Shown here: in pieces, positions 1 through 10,884 of the stretch
How the letters are laid out: each line of letters starts with the position of its first letter
How positions within the stretch are numbered: the stretch's first letter is position 1
Assembly: GCA_948099385.1 (NCBI GenBank)
Contig: CANUEZ040000161.1
Coordinates: forward strand, 930,001 to 994,000
DNA length: 64,000 bases
Direction: 5' to 3'
Source: Fasciola hepatica
Lineage: Eukaryota > Platyhelminthes > Trematoda > Plagiorchiida > Fasciolidae
Notes under the pieces: model-generated
Database searches by the model: none
What the model saw: only the letters and a program-made list of their open reading frames with translations
What the model was told of the DNA's origin: nothing
Position numbers and translations under genes: made by a program

Positions 1-697
1 CTGTTTCACCTTGAGGTTGCTCTTAGGAAATAACGGTGACAACCAGCGTACCCAGTGCCCGGTTAATGATCGTCTGAACTGAACTAACGGAATCCTCTCG
101 TTCATACAAAGCACTCAGGTGGTCATCCCTCTTCGGGTCTTATCAACAGATATTCATTTTTCTTCTCAAACGTTTACCTACAGTGCTGATTTAGGGGTTC
201 CTCTTTGTTCTGTGTACCGTACATTCAGTTAATTTACCGGTAAAGTGAATTTCGTTTTAGTTAGGAGCTGTCTATTTATTAACTCATTTATATACAGCCG
301 TAGAACAGCTCTCTATAGGTGTGTTCAACGAGAAAGCCTAAAGGCACTCATAAATTCCGGAATACCAAAACAGTCAGACAGTCTGCTTTGCTTCTGCAAA
401 GGTTCATCTCTCGTGTATTGATCGTATTGGTGCTATTCCAGTATCGTAAAATGTCCAGCAGTTATTTGCACCTGGTAACTTACTCAAGTTTTCTCTGTTT
501 CATCGGCTGGAGGATTTGTTTGGCCATTCTCCTTGAGACACGTTCGTAGGTCGCAAACAGTACGTCTTCCGTCCACAAGTGGATCTAAATATTCATTGGT
601 ATAGTTCCCTCAGTGTGTTAGATATTGGTTCGGTCCTTTCACACAACCTCAGTTTCAACTTGTTTTCTACTGATTCCTCTTCAGAGAAACAGGACCT
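1..697. other. Unassigned non-coding sequence
   Basis: I see only short open frames with many stops on both strands and no recognisable protein motif, RNA or clear repeat. It lies beyond the 3' end of the minus-strand RTE-like LINE. Confidence 0.5.
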
Positions 698-1514
698 ACA
701 TTATCATCATCATTTATTATAGTCGTACAGCATTAAACTGTAGGGCAAGCCCCACTGACCACTGCCTTTCTCCCCATGTTGCACGTAGAAGTAAAAAAGA
801 ATGAATATACAAGATGAACAGGGAGTGGACCGACAGGGGTGGGAAAAGGAAAGATCACCGTAGTAGCCAACATGCAGAATACACAATCTAACTGTACAAA
901 CGCGTATCGATCAATCATTCTAATTTGACCGAAAGTAGCAACACGATCTCCGCTGTTCACGGTTCGCTGCCAGGTCTTTCAGTGTCTCCAGCCAACTGGT
1001 TGACGGATCTTTTGGTCCCGAACCACGAAGATGTGAAGCACCTACTTTTCCTAAGTTCGCCGTGCATTTTCTGATTCCCCGTTGCCAATTCATCTGTTGA
1101 CCTCCACGTAATTTTTCCCACTCCTCCTCCTGAGGAGGAACGGAGAATAGGGCACGGTACGGTAGACATGTGTTTGCCATACGTAACACGTGCCCCAACC
1201 AACGAAGTCTGCTACTCAGGATATCCTGTGATAGAACATTCTCTGAACTGGTACCCAATACTCGATTTCTGAATTCAGCATTGCTCACCCGGTCAGTCCA
1301 CCCAATCTTGACGATACCACGCAAACATCGATGGTCGAAAACCTGAAGACGACGATTATCTTCCGCAGGTAGACTCCAAGTCTCACAACTATACACTATA
1401 CTATATACGGAGTCTACAAACGAAGATAAAACCCATCTTGAACAGCTCCTATAGTACTTTCTGTTAGTAAAAGCCCAGAAACGGTCGCTGTGTTCGTAAA
1501 TTGCATTCATTCAC
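698..1514 (-). mobile_element. RTE-like LINE, 3'-terminal fragment
   Basis: A 5'-truncated non-LTR retrotransposon on the minus strand. It consists of the C-terminal part of the polyprotein (920-1510), a 3' untranslated stretch of about 200 bases, and a short ATC/TCA-type repeat at 701-720. Short tandem repeats at the 3' end, rather than poly(A), are typical of RTE-clade LINEs. Upstream of 1510 on this strand the similarity is lost, so the RT catalytic core is absent here; a different, non-overlapping piece of an RTE-like element (RT palm) lies at 40.1-40.8 kb. Clade assignment is from remembered family resemblance, not a search. Confidence 0.75.
920..1510 (-). pseudogene. RTE-like LINE polyprotein, C-terminal region (truncated)
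   Basis: An open frame of 196 codons without internal stops, corresponding to the region after the reverse transcriptase domain in RTE-like flatworm LINEs. Diagnostic blocks in order are CETWSLPAEDNRRLQVFDHR (about residues 43-62), a WTDRVSNAEFRNRVLG block, RLRWLGHVLRM, a GGQQMNWQRGIRK block, then WLETLKDLAANREQ and a terminal RRSCCYF. This tail follows the RT thumb and may help bind the element RNA; that role is general knowledge, not shown here. The first methionine is probably not a true start, because the family continues upstream with the RT domain, which is missing. The intact reading frame suggests a fairly young insertion, or chance survival. Confidence 0.8.
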
Positions 1515-2636
1515 TGCCCTGTTCAGAAGTCTTTTTCATAAGGTTTGCCCTTTTTAGTCCTAGGCTGGTGGAGAGAGTTCACCCTTCTACTGAAATATAA
1601 GATGACCGTCTGATACAGTGTTCCCAGTAGACATAATATAAACAATATTTCCGCCCTTTTTCAGTTCACTGTGAAATATATGAATGGCTAGTGACAACTT
1701 GTTTGTTTTATTTACAAGATGACTTTTCGGCCCTTGATTCCACTCTCCTGAAATATCTGGTTAGGTTTTGCAATAACCATAGGTGTGGTCGAAATTCAGA
1801 TGAAAAATGTTTTCTTCGCAATGAGATCCTCGTTCCCAATGTTTCTGAGTGTTCTACTGACTCATGGTTGGGAATAAGGATTTCAGTACTAAATGGCGCT
1901 ATTTACTTTCGTTTGGTGATGTTCTGTGGCAGTTAACATTTCGTGGTCTTGATTATCATGGTAGAGGTGCCTGAAGCTAGAATGTCTAAGTTTAGTAGAA
2001 ATGAAAATAAGAGTTTTAAAAGCATGAAGGTCAAATTCACCACAGATGATTTCCCTCACTAAAAAATAAATGTCAGTTCTGCTAGGAATTGTTCTGATCA
2101 CAGACGGAAGGAAGACAATGAAAACTTTCATGGAAAATACTGTGTTATTGAATGATTCAATGGGAATTTTGCGGCTGATGGCGGGATCTCTAGGAAATCT
2201 TTGTCCGTTCAGTTAGAATGCACAACCTTAAAATCAGGGTCGTCCGCTGAAAGTCCCCTTTTTACGCAGTTTCGTTCAGAACAGAGAAATGTCACTTCTT
2301 AAAAAGGAGAACGATGAAGTTCTAATAATTTATCAAGTATAAGTTTTTGTAAAATATAACGCTTAGGGTCTTTTTCGTCGAGAAATACACATTTTCTCTG
2401 CATTATCCATTTAAAACGATTCCAAAACAAAACACGACCGACAAAATACCAAGAAACGCCACTATTGCATTAGTATTGTTTCCGTTGTGACATTAGGCAC
2501 TCCCAAAAGGCAACAGATATATCCGAAGAGAACATTTCTCAGCGAATTTCCATGCTCCCTCGCGAAGAAGAAGGGAGGTTTGTAAGATGCTCTATCTTTT
2601 GGTCGAACAAAACCCCAGCATCATACACCCAACAGA

Positions 2637-2638
<2 letters not shown>
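1515..2638. other. Unassigned non-coding sequence
   Basis: Only short frames (81 codons or fewer) without recognised motifs. No repeat copy elsewhere in the window was noticed. Confidence 0.4.

Positions 2639-2683
<45 letters not shown>
2639..2683. repeat. (AT)n microsatellite
   Basis: An uninterrupted AT dinucleotide tract of about 22 units. Confidence 0.97.
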
Positions 2684-2685
<2 letters not shown>

Positions 2686-3788
2686 GAGTAAAAAGCTAAC
2701 TTTGTTCGACTGAATGTTAAACGCGTGTCAGCGAAAGTCAGTGAATACAATATACTAGAACATAATACTCTTGTGGCTGTGATACACGATTTTTAGGCCT
2801 ACGTATTTTACAAGATTGACAATAAAACACAGATGCCCCAATCCGCGTTGAAGTCTGCAGTCGTGAGCCTCGTGGTCAGTGTTACGTTTATTTGGTCATG
2901 ATCTAGAAATAATCCGTTTGGGAGTTTCCTACAACGAAGACCGCATCATTTTAGACAATAACACTAACCATCTGATCAGCAGGTGAAATTTTGCCTGTTT
3001 AATCTGGTCGATAATCAATCAAAGAACCTTTCTAGTTCTTTAGTGTTCCCGTCCACATGAGAGTAGTTAAATACCCAGGAAGGTGACTTTTACCATTTTG
3101 ATCAGTTCGACATTTGTCAAATCGGTAATGCCGTATTCGTCGGAGTACTCTGCCGAAGACAGTTAAATTACTAGTTCTTAGTGGTGGGTACCAGTGGATC
3201 ATGAATATACAGAGTGAACGATACTTGGAATGTCCAAAGTCCGTTTCTATGGCCTCTCAGCTTATATGGTGAGAGCTCATGTTTGTGTCCTAATCTCCTT
3301 CGGGGCAGAAGACTTTAAATATTTTCATTGGTTTTCGGGTTTTCTGGTGTGAGACCAAGCGTGCAATCTGAAATTATCATGGTTTTCCTCATGGCAGCAG
3401 CAAGCAAGTCCATCAATGGACTTTGTTTATATCCCTAGTTCCAATAGACCGGTGACAGTTGGAGAATTGATCTAAGAGAGGAGAAAAGTTACGTAAATCC
3501 TGACCACTGGGATTGGTCGTGTGAAGCATTTAAAAATTCCCCTTGACGTTAGTCTACAGGCCAACAACCAACATGGACTAGTGCGTTTGTAAGTTGTGTA
3601 GTTGCATTCGGACTCTATCGACTTCGACAGGTTTCCACTTATAACTTTCCAATCAGTGAAGTAGCTACGGAAACTACTGCACAAAAATGCAAGGCTATCG
3701 ACTGAGAGAGCCAAATGGTCCTTTGACTGGGTAGCGAGGATCAGAAAATGAAAATCTCCCAAGACTACCCTTCAACTGATTTCAGATT
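2684..3788. other. Unassigned non-coding sequence
   Basis: No recognisable coding segment. A minus-strand frame of 96 codons (3472-3762) shows no family motif and is probably chance. Confidence 0.4.
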
Positions 3789-4005
3789 CTAAAGAGACAT
3801 TGGTTCCCGGCTTTTCCTATTTTGTGCACAGAGTGTTGGCTGGTGCATCATGATTAGAATAGCTTCACTGAACGCTAGTAGTTTCGGTACTGGATTGCGC
3901 AACAATGCTTTGAAACACTGGGTCAGGTTAACTTTGTGACCTGATGCAATCGATTGGAAGACACTTGATTGCATCAGGTCACAAAGTTGACCTGACCCAG
4001 TTTTC
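3789..4005 (-). pseudogene. Penelope-like element, C-terminal GIY-YIG tail remnant
   Basis: A minus-strand frame (open 4031-3789) whose last 50 or so residues match the C-terminal end of the PLE copies at 33.6, 34.3 and 39.6 kb. Shared blocks are SGHKVNLTQCFKALL, KLLAFSEAILIMMHQP and LCAQ. In PLEs this region follows the GIY-YIG endonuclease core that nicks target DNA; the core itself (the YIG box and catalytic arginine) is not present here. Just upstream on the same strand the sequence folds back on itself (hairpin 3918-4000), so this is a rearranged scrap. Which PLE lineage it belongs to is not determined. Confidence 0.7.
3918..4000. repeat. 34-bp inverted repeat (fold-back) within the PLE remnant
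   Basis: Arms 3918-3951 and 3967-4000 are reverse complements with a single mismatch, separated by a 15-base spacer. Both arms carry the PLE segment encoding the SGHKV-L-Q block, so one arm is an inverted copy of coding sequence rather than an unrelated stem. Confidence 0.9.
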
Positions 4006-5554
4006 CTATTTTGTCCAAGAAACAAAACCACTATCCATTCTGGTCAAATTTGCTGATAGATAAATATTTTCAGTAGTTCGCTCCTGATGGTTGATAAATT
4101 CGCTGAGCAATCTCTCACTGTGTGTAAATCCTAATATTCACAACAATGGGAATGGTCGCGAGAAAGACATTGGTTGTACACAGTAACAGTGGGATCAGCT
4201 ATATACAGTACTTATTGAATGCTCAAGAAAATTCTTTTGTGCGAGGCTTACGAAATTTCTAGTCAGTCTTTCGAATTAAACGAAAAAGTCGCCGACAGTG
4301 AAGATGATCAACAAAGCTGGACTTCTCAAGATGAATTTAGCGGTCGTAATAAATATCAGTACCAAATAGATAACTCATTCAATTAGCCAGTCTATCTTGC
4401 TAATCTATTCGGTCAAGTAAAGCAGTTGTACCTCCGCAATAGCTCTACCTGGGAATTCGCAATATGTAACATTATGCAAAATGACGTCATCGTTGCATGA
4501 TTTTATCCACGTCCCAATCGATGACAGAATTATCATAGTCTAATTGAAAACTACCTACTGACCCATGATTATGAGCTGCCACAACTACGCGTACGCACGT
4601 ACCTTGTCCTTATCTGATAGAACAGAGTTATTCAACCTTATTTCGGCCTACTCCGGGCCACCTTACTTGGCCGTATCACATGGGCCCGCTCAATTTCCTG
4701 GACTAGTATACTTACGCGCTAATCGAAGAATTCCATGTGTGCGGTGCTCTCATTGTTCGCATATGCAACACTTAAGGTCAAATCCTATCTACCTTGTGCA
4801 TAATTTTCAACTAATCAGGATCTGACCTGGCAACTGCCTGACTTTCAAAAGCTTCACAAGTCAAAAACCTGCTATTCTACTACCGCGGCCAACTCGTTTT
4901 GTGTTCTTATTATCATTCAGTCGACGAAAATTTTCCTCACGAACAACCAATAGTTTCACTTATTACCCAGCAAAGTTAATTACAACAACTCGGGACAGGA
5001 TCATCTGTCCATCGCGTGGTCGTCTCGATGCGTAGCTTAGTATACCATGATGCGGATCATATGACTTGTGGCTAATGCTCGTGACTCGCTCAATGTCTTC
5101 GTGTTGTGTACTTCCGTTCCCCACAAAACAAAAATATAGTGCACAATGTGTGCTCGAAGTGTACCACGGTCTGCAACAGCTCGGTCACATGGTGATGATG
5201 ACAAGTTGTGATTTAATTTTGATGAATAAGTGTACCATTCTGGTGCACTACGATATAGAATTTGTCTGTAATTTCAAGTCGATGAACTTACCTCATGCGT
5301 CATCATTTTTATGAACACTGAGTTCTTTTTGATTAGTACCCCAAGGCAGTTCATTAAACTATGTAAATATCTGAACCAGTTTCTTTTCAATTCACTATTA
5401 TGTTCATAGTTAGTAAATTAGCTTTTTTTCAAGTGTGTCATTTAATTCTTTCTGGAACTGTAAGAACTTGGTCACATTATCCCAGTTTCCTTCGCTTTTA
5501 TCCTCTCAATTTTATTCAATTTCCTTTGTTATTTACTAGTGCTACAACCTCCCA
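4006..5554. other. Unassigned non-coding sequence
   Basis: Short frames only (longest 86 codons, 4565-4825), no motif recognised. Nothing supports a host exon. Confidence 0.4.
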
Positions 5555-5670
5555 GGTAAGGGATCGGGGCCAGTTGGGTAGTCGCCGGCGGTGGAAGCAG
5601 GACTCGAACCTTGGACAGAAAGGTTTAAGCTTCCCCATAGGGACTGTGGGACCACAGCCGGTTAAAGTTA
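5555..5670 (-). repeat. Possible tRNA-derived SINE fragment
   Basis: On the minus strand a perfect Pol III B-box-like sequence (GGTTCGAGTCC, complement of 5600-5610) sits in a modestly GC-rich block. Downstream in plus coordinates lies a short AGTTAGTGTAA-type repeat (about 5664-5692). No convincing A box or cloverleaf was found, so this may be a degenerate SINE or chance. Confidence 0.3.
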
Positions 5671-6699
5671 GTGTAAAGTTAGTTAGTGTAAACAAAAAGA
5701 ACCTACTACGTAACCTTCAGGATAATGGTGAACATCAGAAATCAGCCAGTTAAGCTCGGTTTTCCATACCCATGACTGAACATGTAGAATGCCCAAGGAC
5801 GTGAAGCTCTTGAAGATGGTTGTCTGAGAATTCATCTTGCTTTGTCTGATGTATTATTAGGAAAACTGTGTTTCTGAGCGACTTGTAGAAGACCTTCACT
5901 GTTGCACATGCCTCTCAGCTGATCTAACAGAAACGGTAGTAGCATCACACTGGTTGGCGTTGATCACCAGAAGTGTCCTCAGCCTTTTTCAAGGTTTTAA
6001 GTGGATAGAACCCAACAAAATGTAATTTAAATGTAAGCTTAAATGAGCTTTTTTTAAGTTTTCAAAATGGGCGGATCTGCAATCTTGGTATTACGCGCCA
6101 AGTATTGAGTGCGTGAAACAATTAGTGAGGAGAACATCGCTGAGGTGAGTAGTATGGTATCGTATCTGAGTGACACGACAAACTTCTCCGGAAGAAAATA
6201 GCTGGTTTTTCGGTTGTTGCTACCCATCAGCTGTGTGTGCTCTGTACTCTTCTGCCCAATCATCCCTATAAATGAGCACTCCTTGAATAATAGACGAAAT
6301 ACCTTTCAAAGAACCACCATTAGTTCTAAGAATGGGCTCTCTGACCTTGCTTGCACCTAACGATACAGCTGAGATTAAGGTGATAAATAAATATTGTTGT
6401 TTGAACAATCATCCGAGGCAGTTATTGTGGACTGAAATTAGTGGGTCGGCACCCGCGAATCGTCCCAGCCGGTGGTAGATGCCAGAGGATACGTGGCTGT
6501 GTGCGACAATCTGTTCCAACCCGCTGGGTGATAAACAAAATCAACGCAACATCGATTAGCATGTGATTACAGGTTGACGGTATGGTAAGGCCACTTAAAG
6601 CTTGACAGGTTTATTTGAAATGAAACAACAATATAGTTTTGCAGTGGGTAAACTGACGCAGGAGCCGGATGGCAGGCAGCCATTAGTAGCACACCACCG
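5671..6699. other. Unassigned non-coding sequence
   Basis: No recognised coding motif. A GC-richer patch at about 6445-6535 has no copy that I noticed elsewhere in the window. Confidence 0.35.
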
Positions 6700-8700
6700 G
6701 AATAATGAGAGTCCCCAGCCTTTGGTGTGACAATGTGTGTTCCCTGTTCAACAATATTCCGGATCTAACTAATTTGCTGATGGCTCGTACCTTCCAAAGA
6801 TAGTGTGCGCCACGCCACCAGGGAAACTGGGTGAACAGTGAAGTTATGAATCTAGGTTCAAAACTGAAAACCACCGGGCTTCCATTAGCGTAGAGTTCCA
6901 AGAAGGTAACGGGTGGTGGTGTCATCACCTGTATCCATTGCTAATGGTGAAGCAAGTTGACCATCACTTTTTTTTACTCTTCTAAGGAGATTGATTGTTC
7001 GCCTGTCTCATACAGCATATTTTCTGTTTTTGACTATATGCTTGTCACGAATATTTACATTGCTCCACAAAGCTCACCAAACTTAGTTTATCCTTTCAAT
7101 AACCCATCCTTACTTTACCGTTTACCTTTGATTGCTGACATCCCTCTGGCCACTGTAGGACACTTTACCCGTATTTCTGCCTACCCACTAGCATATTTTA
7201 TTCTGGAAAATATTCGTCTTATCCTGACGAGTAGTGGCCGTCAGTTGAACAATGTCCTGATTAATCATCCTGAACTCTTTTCCTACAGACTGAGTGCACT
7301 TCTTAGTAGCAGTGATTATAGTATATCATGTCTTCGTCGAAATTATGCTTTAAACAAGGTCACTTAACTTACACATAGATTGTACCGATCAGTTTTTTTT
7401 TCATCAGAACTTTTCTAAAGAAACCGTTCTTCGTTTCTCCAGTTTTGTCTTGCCTTCTCCTTGTTATAATGCAATTTCAGCCATCCCCTTTTGGCGTATC
7501 TTACAACGGAAATTACAAGCCATATCTCGAGCCTTTGCTGTCCCACGAAAACAGTCTAGAAAGAGGGGGTCTCACGCTTTCTAAAATGGTCGCCCAGGAA
7601 GAAGAAGTAAACCTGAAAAACGCACGACACATCTGATGTCCACAGACTATCAAGCTTGGTAAGAAATTCAAACGTGCGCATTGTATCTTCTCCCAACAGT
7701 TTCTGCTTTCCCGGAACACTGACCGTATGTGATAGACGACTAATTTATTCTAGGGTCAGATGAAAAGTCTCCCTCTTGATGACATGGATGTTGACCATAT
7801 GAACTTTCATTTTGTTCATTACTCGAAGAACCCTCTCCCAATTTTCCAACAGGCTCAAAGCTCAGAAATCGAAAAATTCTGCTTCAATGAGTTTTTCAAC
7901 TCCCTAAATCCCCAAAGGCATCCTGATCCTCGGGACTAGATGGCCTCCACTGGACAGTCCTGAAGCATGGGGCTGAATCCCTCTGTGACTTCTTTTATCT
8001 TCGAATCACCTGAATCGTCCTCCGTTCCTAAGTGTTGGCATCTTGTACCCATCTTTACCATACATAAAGTGACATGTAACCAAATGGGAACCAAGAAATT
8101 CCGCCTATTTCACTATCTCCATCGTGGTTGGAACTGATTGAACGTACCGTCCTTCAGTGCACTCAAAACACTGTCAAAAGGCTTTCTGGCGAATATCTTT
8201 TTGCTTGCAAACCCCGGCTTTCTACAAATGATGTAGTAGCTTGGGTAGTCCATTCAGATGCAAAATCCCTCAATGATTTGTGTAAATCAGTAAGGTATGC
8301 CTTTCTACATTAGACATCAACGTTTAACTGCATGCCACAATCCGTGAATCTAAAAAAATTGAGATCTTTTTAGTTGTCTCTTTTAATTAGCTAAAAGACT
8401 GCTTCTCGGAAAGAACACAATGTACAAAAGTTGGGAGAAAGGCAGACAGATATCTTTTAAGCCTTGTCAGTTTTCTTTAATGAGCCATTCCTTCTCCGGA
8501 TTTGTTTGCTGCTTACGTTAACGACTTTACCGTAACCCACTCAGCTGGTCTATTCAGTCATCCGGATGCTGCTGTTATTGGCTCGGTCTGTCTCTCGGGA
8601 GTCCGATTATATGAGTTTGATGAAAACCCAAGTATATGTCCAAAACTTTCTAAGCACCCTGGTTTTCTGATGTACAGTACCAAATGTCAAGAGTGCTTTT
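6700..8700 (+). mobile_element. CR1-like LINE, decayed copy (endonuclease and partial RT)
   Basis: Fragments of one non-LTR retrotransposon polyprotein follow each other in the expected order, split by frameshifts and stops. The endonuclease start is near 6710 (NVCSLFN...DLTNLL), then GGGVITCI near 6910. Next is IYIAP near 7055, a GHFTRIS block (normally GDFN) near 7160, and the end of the endonuclease, LINHPELFSYRLSALLSSSD, near 7260-7320. The start of the RT is at 7927 (SSGLDGLHWTVLKHGAESLC). A SPDLFAAYVNDF block near 8500 resembles the RT motif that precedes the catalytic YADD. The catalytic box itself is not recognisable, perhaps reduced to SHPDAAV. The copy is non-functional. Other copies of the family are at 17.6, 23-24, 33-36 and 49.6 kb. 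Confidence 0.75.
6957..7367 (+). pseudogene. CR1-like LINE endonuclease domain (broken)
   Basis: A 136-codon open stretch covering the second half of an apurinic/apyrimidinic-type endonuclease, the enzyme that nicks target DNA for LINE insertion. The metal-site GDFN motif reads GHFT, losing the key Asp and Asn. The terminal SDH motif reads SSDY, losing the catalytic His. The family tag LINHPELFS corresponds to MTNRPELFS in the copy at 18.9-19.3 kb. It has no true start; the frame simply opens after a stop. Confidence 0.7.
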
Positions 8701-8988
8701 TTGTTCTTTGCAATCGCGTTTTCTGGATGACATTACAGTGCTCATAACCAAAAGCGCACGTACATTGTCTAGACCGATTGAATTTGTTCGCTTCTCGTAG
8801 GTATTTGCTCTTGTGAGGGACTTTCCCAAAACAGTACTGAACATGTTTTCTTGTAACATTCTCGGACTTTCGGTAAAAAAGACTTCGAGTTTGTCTTTAG
8901 ACTTATAGATGGACACATTGAATTATGCATCAAGTTTATCCGTAAAAACTCTTAGTCAGTACACATCCGTTGCACAGTGACTTTCCTT
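8701..8988. other. Unassigned, possible LINE continuation
   Basis: Could be the remains of the LINE RT C-terminal region, but no diagnostic block was found. Confidence 0.25.
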
Positions 8989-9390
8989 CTAGATACTCTC
9001 CCCAGAAAAAGTTCCTGTTCTTAGTGTATCCCCGCTCGGATAATTATTCACAAGAATTATCTTTGTCAGAACTTGGCTCCAGCCTTGGCAAGCAGAGGGA
9101 GAGAGTGTTGATTCGTTTGTACTGTAATCTTGGCATATAAACTTCACGTCCTTAAATTCTGTTTCATATATTTTGAGCAATCCAAGAGCGATGGATTTTA
9201 AGGGGATGTTTCGACTGTAATGTAAGTGCATGGGCATGCAAATGTCACATAAATTCAAGCTAAAGAGTTGTATATGAATTTGTTTACTGTTTTTTCTGCC
9301 TTTCCTTCGTATCAATACGAATTTACTGCGTTCTTCCGTTTGATCAGCCCCACCAACTCCAGCGAGAAGACCTTTCTGCCTTCGATTCAC
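8989..9390 (-). CDS. Unrecognised open reading frame, 133 codons
   Basis: An open minus-strand frame beginning MNRRQKGLLAG and rich in Lys/Arg in its first third. I recognise no domain, signal peptide or membrane segment. It lies just after the plus-strand CR1-like LINE, and no copy was noticed elsewhere in the window. In a region this rich in stops a 133-codon frame is only mildly unusual. It may be chance, an exon or an old transposon fragment. No function is assigned. Confidence 0.15.
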   Translation of the reverse strand: MNRRQKGLLAGVGGADQTEERSKFVLIRRKGRKNSKQIHIQLFSLNLCDICMPMHLHYSRNIPLKSIALGLLKIYETEFKDVKFICQDYSTNESTLSPSACQGWSQVLTKIILVNNYPSGDTLRTGTFSGESI

Positions 9391-9844
9391 TCTAGTTTAT
9401 TAGCTCAGAACCCACTGTTTGTGTAGGAAGAGAGAATCAGTCACCAATCTTTGCTACATAGGTTAATAGGTTCAAACTTGAATTGGGTGATTTCCCTTCT
9501 GATTGGTTGATTGGCAATGCGACCAGCCGCAACCTGACGGTAACCTTTTCTCATCTAATCGATCCGCCGTCCTGTCGATAGTGAATCCGGTGACTCGAGC
9601 ACTGACCTGGATTACAGGTAGGCACTGAGATGCTCTCCACTAACGAGACTAGGTCGTTTATCAAGCGATGCGTCAGACCATAATCACATTCTTCAGTCTC
9701 AATTACTGTAACGGTTCTAGTTTATGGATGAGCATATTCTGTTTTGTTCTTCTTCTTTTCGATCGTCAACAAGAAAACCAGTCAGGTCCACCTCAAGAAC
9801 TGCCATCCAATTTGGTTCCGCATGTAAAAAGAGAGGGAAGACGT
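9391..9844. other. Unassigned non-coding sequence
   Basis: No recognised feature. It leads into the TTA/GTA microsatellite. Confidence 0.4.
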
Positions 9845-9854
9845 ATTATTGTTA

Positions 9855-9940
<86 letters not shown>
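9845..9940. repeat. Compound trinucleotide microsatellite (TTA)n(GTA)n
   Basis: About 20 TTA/ATT units (9845-9904, with two early interruptions) pass directly into about 12 GTA/AGT units. The second motif differs from the first by one base, as when a point mutation in one unit is amplified. Confidence 0.95.
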
Positions 9941-9941
<1 letters not shown>

Positions 9942-10378
9942 TGGTGAAGTGTACCGGCTACTTGCCGGGTAAGTGAGTAGCTGATTGCTCAAAAAGCAAT
10001 TATGGATAGTTGTAGAGTGATAAGAAACGCGACTACGTCAGAGAAACCGAAAACAATAAAGTAAAGGAAGGCATGCGAACCGCAAGATTGCGTTGTCCGA
10101 CTAGATAATGACTGTCATCAAGTGGATTGAACTGCCTGAATGTAAATAAGCATTGTTGTTTTATTTGATTATTTTTGATGACTTCCGAAAGTGCCTTTTC
10201 CCCACAGGCCCCTCATCAGGACTATCACAGTGGTAGTGGTAATAGTAGTAGGAATTGGGCTGTTGAATCTGTCATGCGTACGAGCTGAACCAATTTGACG
10301 ATTTTCACGAGGCCAACATCGAGCTTACCATGATTCATTTCTTTGTGACCACTCGCTGACCTCACCTGCCAAAGCAGC

Positions 10379-10380
<2 letters not shown>
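9941..10380. other. Unassigned spacer
   Basis: Nothing recognised; it contains short simple stretches such as AGTGGTAGTGGTAATAGTAGTAG around 10230. Confidence 0.4.

Positions 10381-10419
<39 letters not shown>
10381..10419. repeat. (AC)n microsatellite
   Basis: An uninterrupted AC tract of about 20 units. Confidence 0.97.
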
Positions 10420-10422
<3 letters not shown>

Positions 10423-10817
10423 CCGCTGCGCTTCTTGTGGCCTTGTAGTCACCTTTTGGTTAGACATGCACTGTGTTCAGGTCCATGGTTCACTCGGTAT
10501 GGATTCCCCACTCCTTCTTCTGATTAGACAGACTTTTCAAGTCAAAGCAGCCGTAGCTTTATGCACCCGATTGGGTGAATTTTCAGCATTAAAACAACCT
10601 CTGTGGACACGAAAATACGGAATCGGGAAATATGTGCAAATTTTGGGAATTTCCATCAAATTAAACAGTTTCGTAGACCTTTAATGGCTTTTACTGGGTC
10701 AACAAGCAGACGAGCATGATACAGCAAAACGATTGCTTTACGCATTTATGTGATCCTTAAATGCAAGCTCACTTCCCGGTTAGCCAGTCTGCATCGTTCC
10801 GCAGCCGGAGTGGAGGT

Positions 10818-10819
<2 letters not shown>
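10420..10819. other. Unassigned spacer between CA and GT tracts
   Basis: A plus frame of 72 codons at 10466-10684 has no recognised motif. Confidence 0.35.

Positions 10820-10882
<63 letters not shown>
10820..10882. repeat. (GT)n microsatellite
   Basis: An uninterrupted GT tract of about 31 units, complementary to the AC tract 400 bases upstream. Confidence 0.97.

Positions 10883-10884
<2 letters not shown>

Noticed and set aside
9668..9976. Protein with poly-Ile/poly-Ser tract
   Set aside because: It is a translation of the (TTA)n(GTA)n microsatellite.
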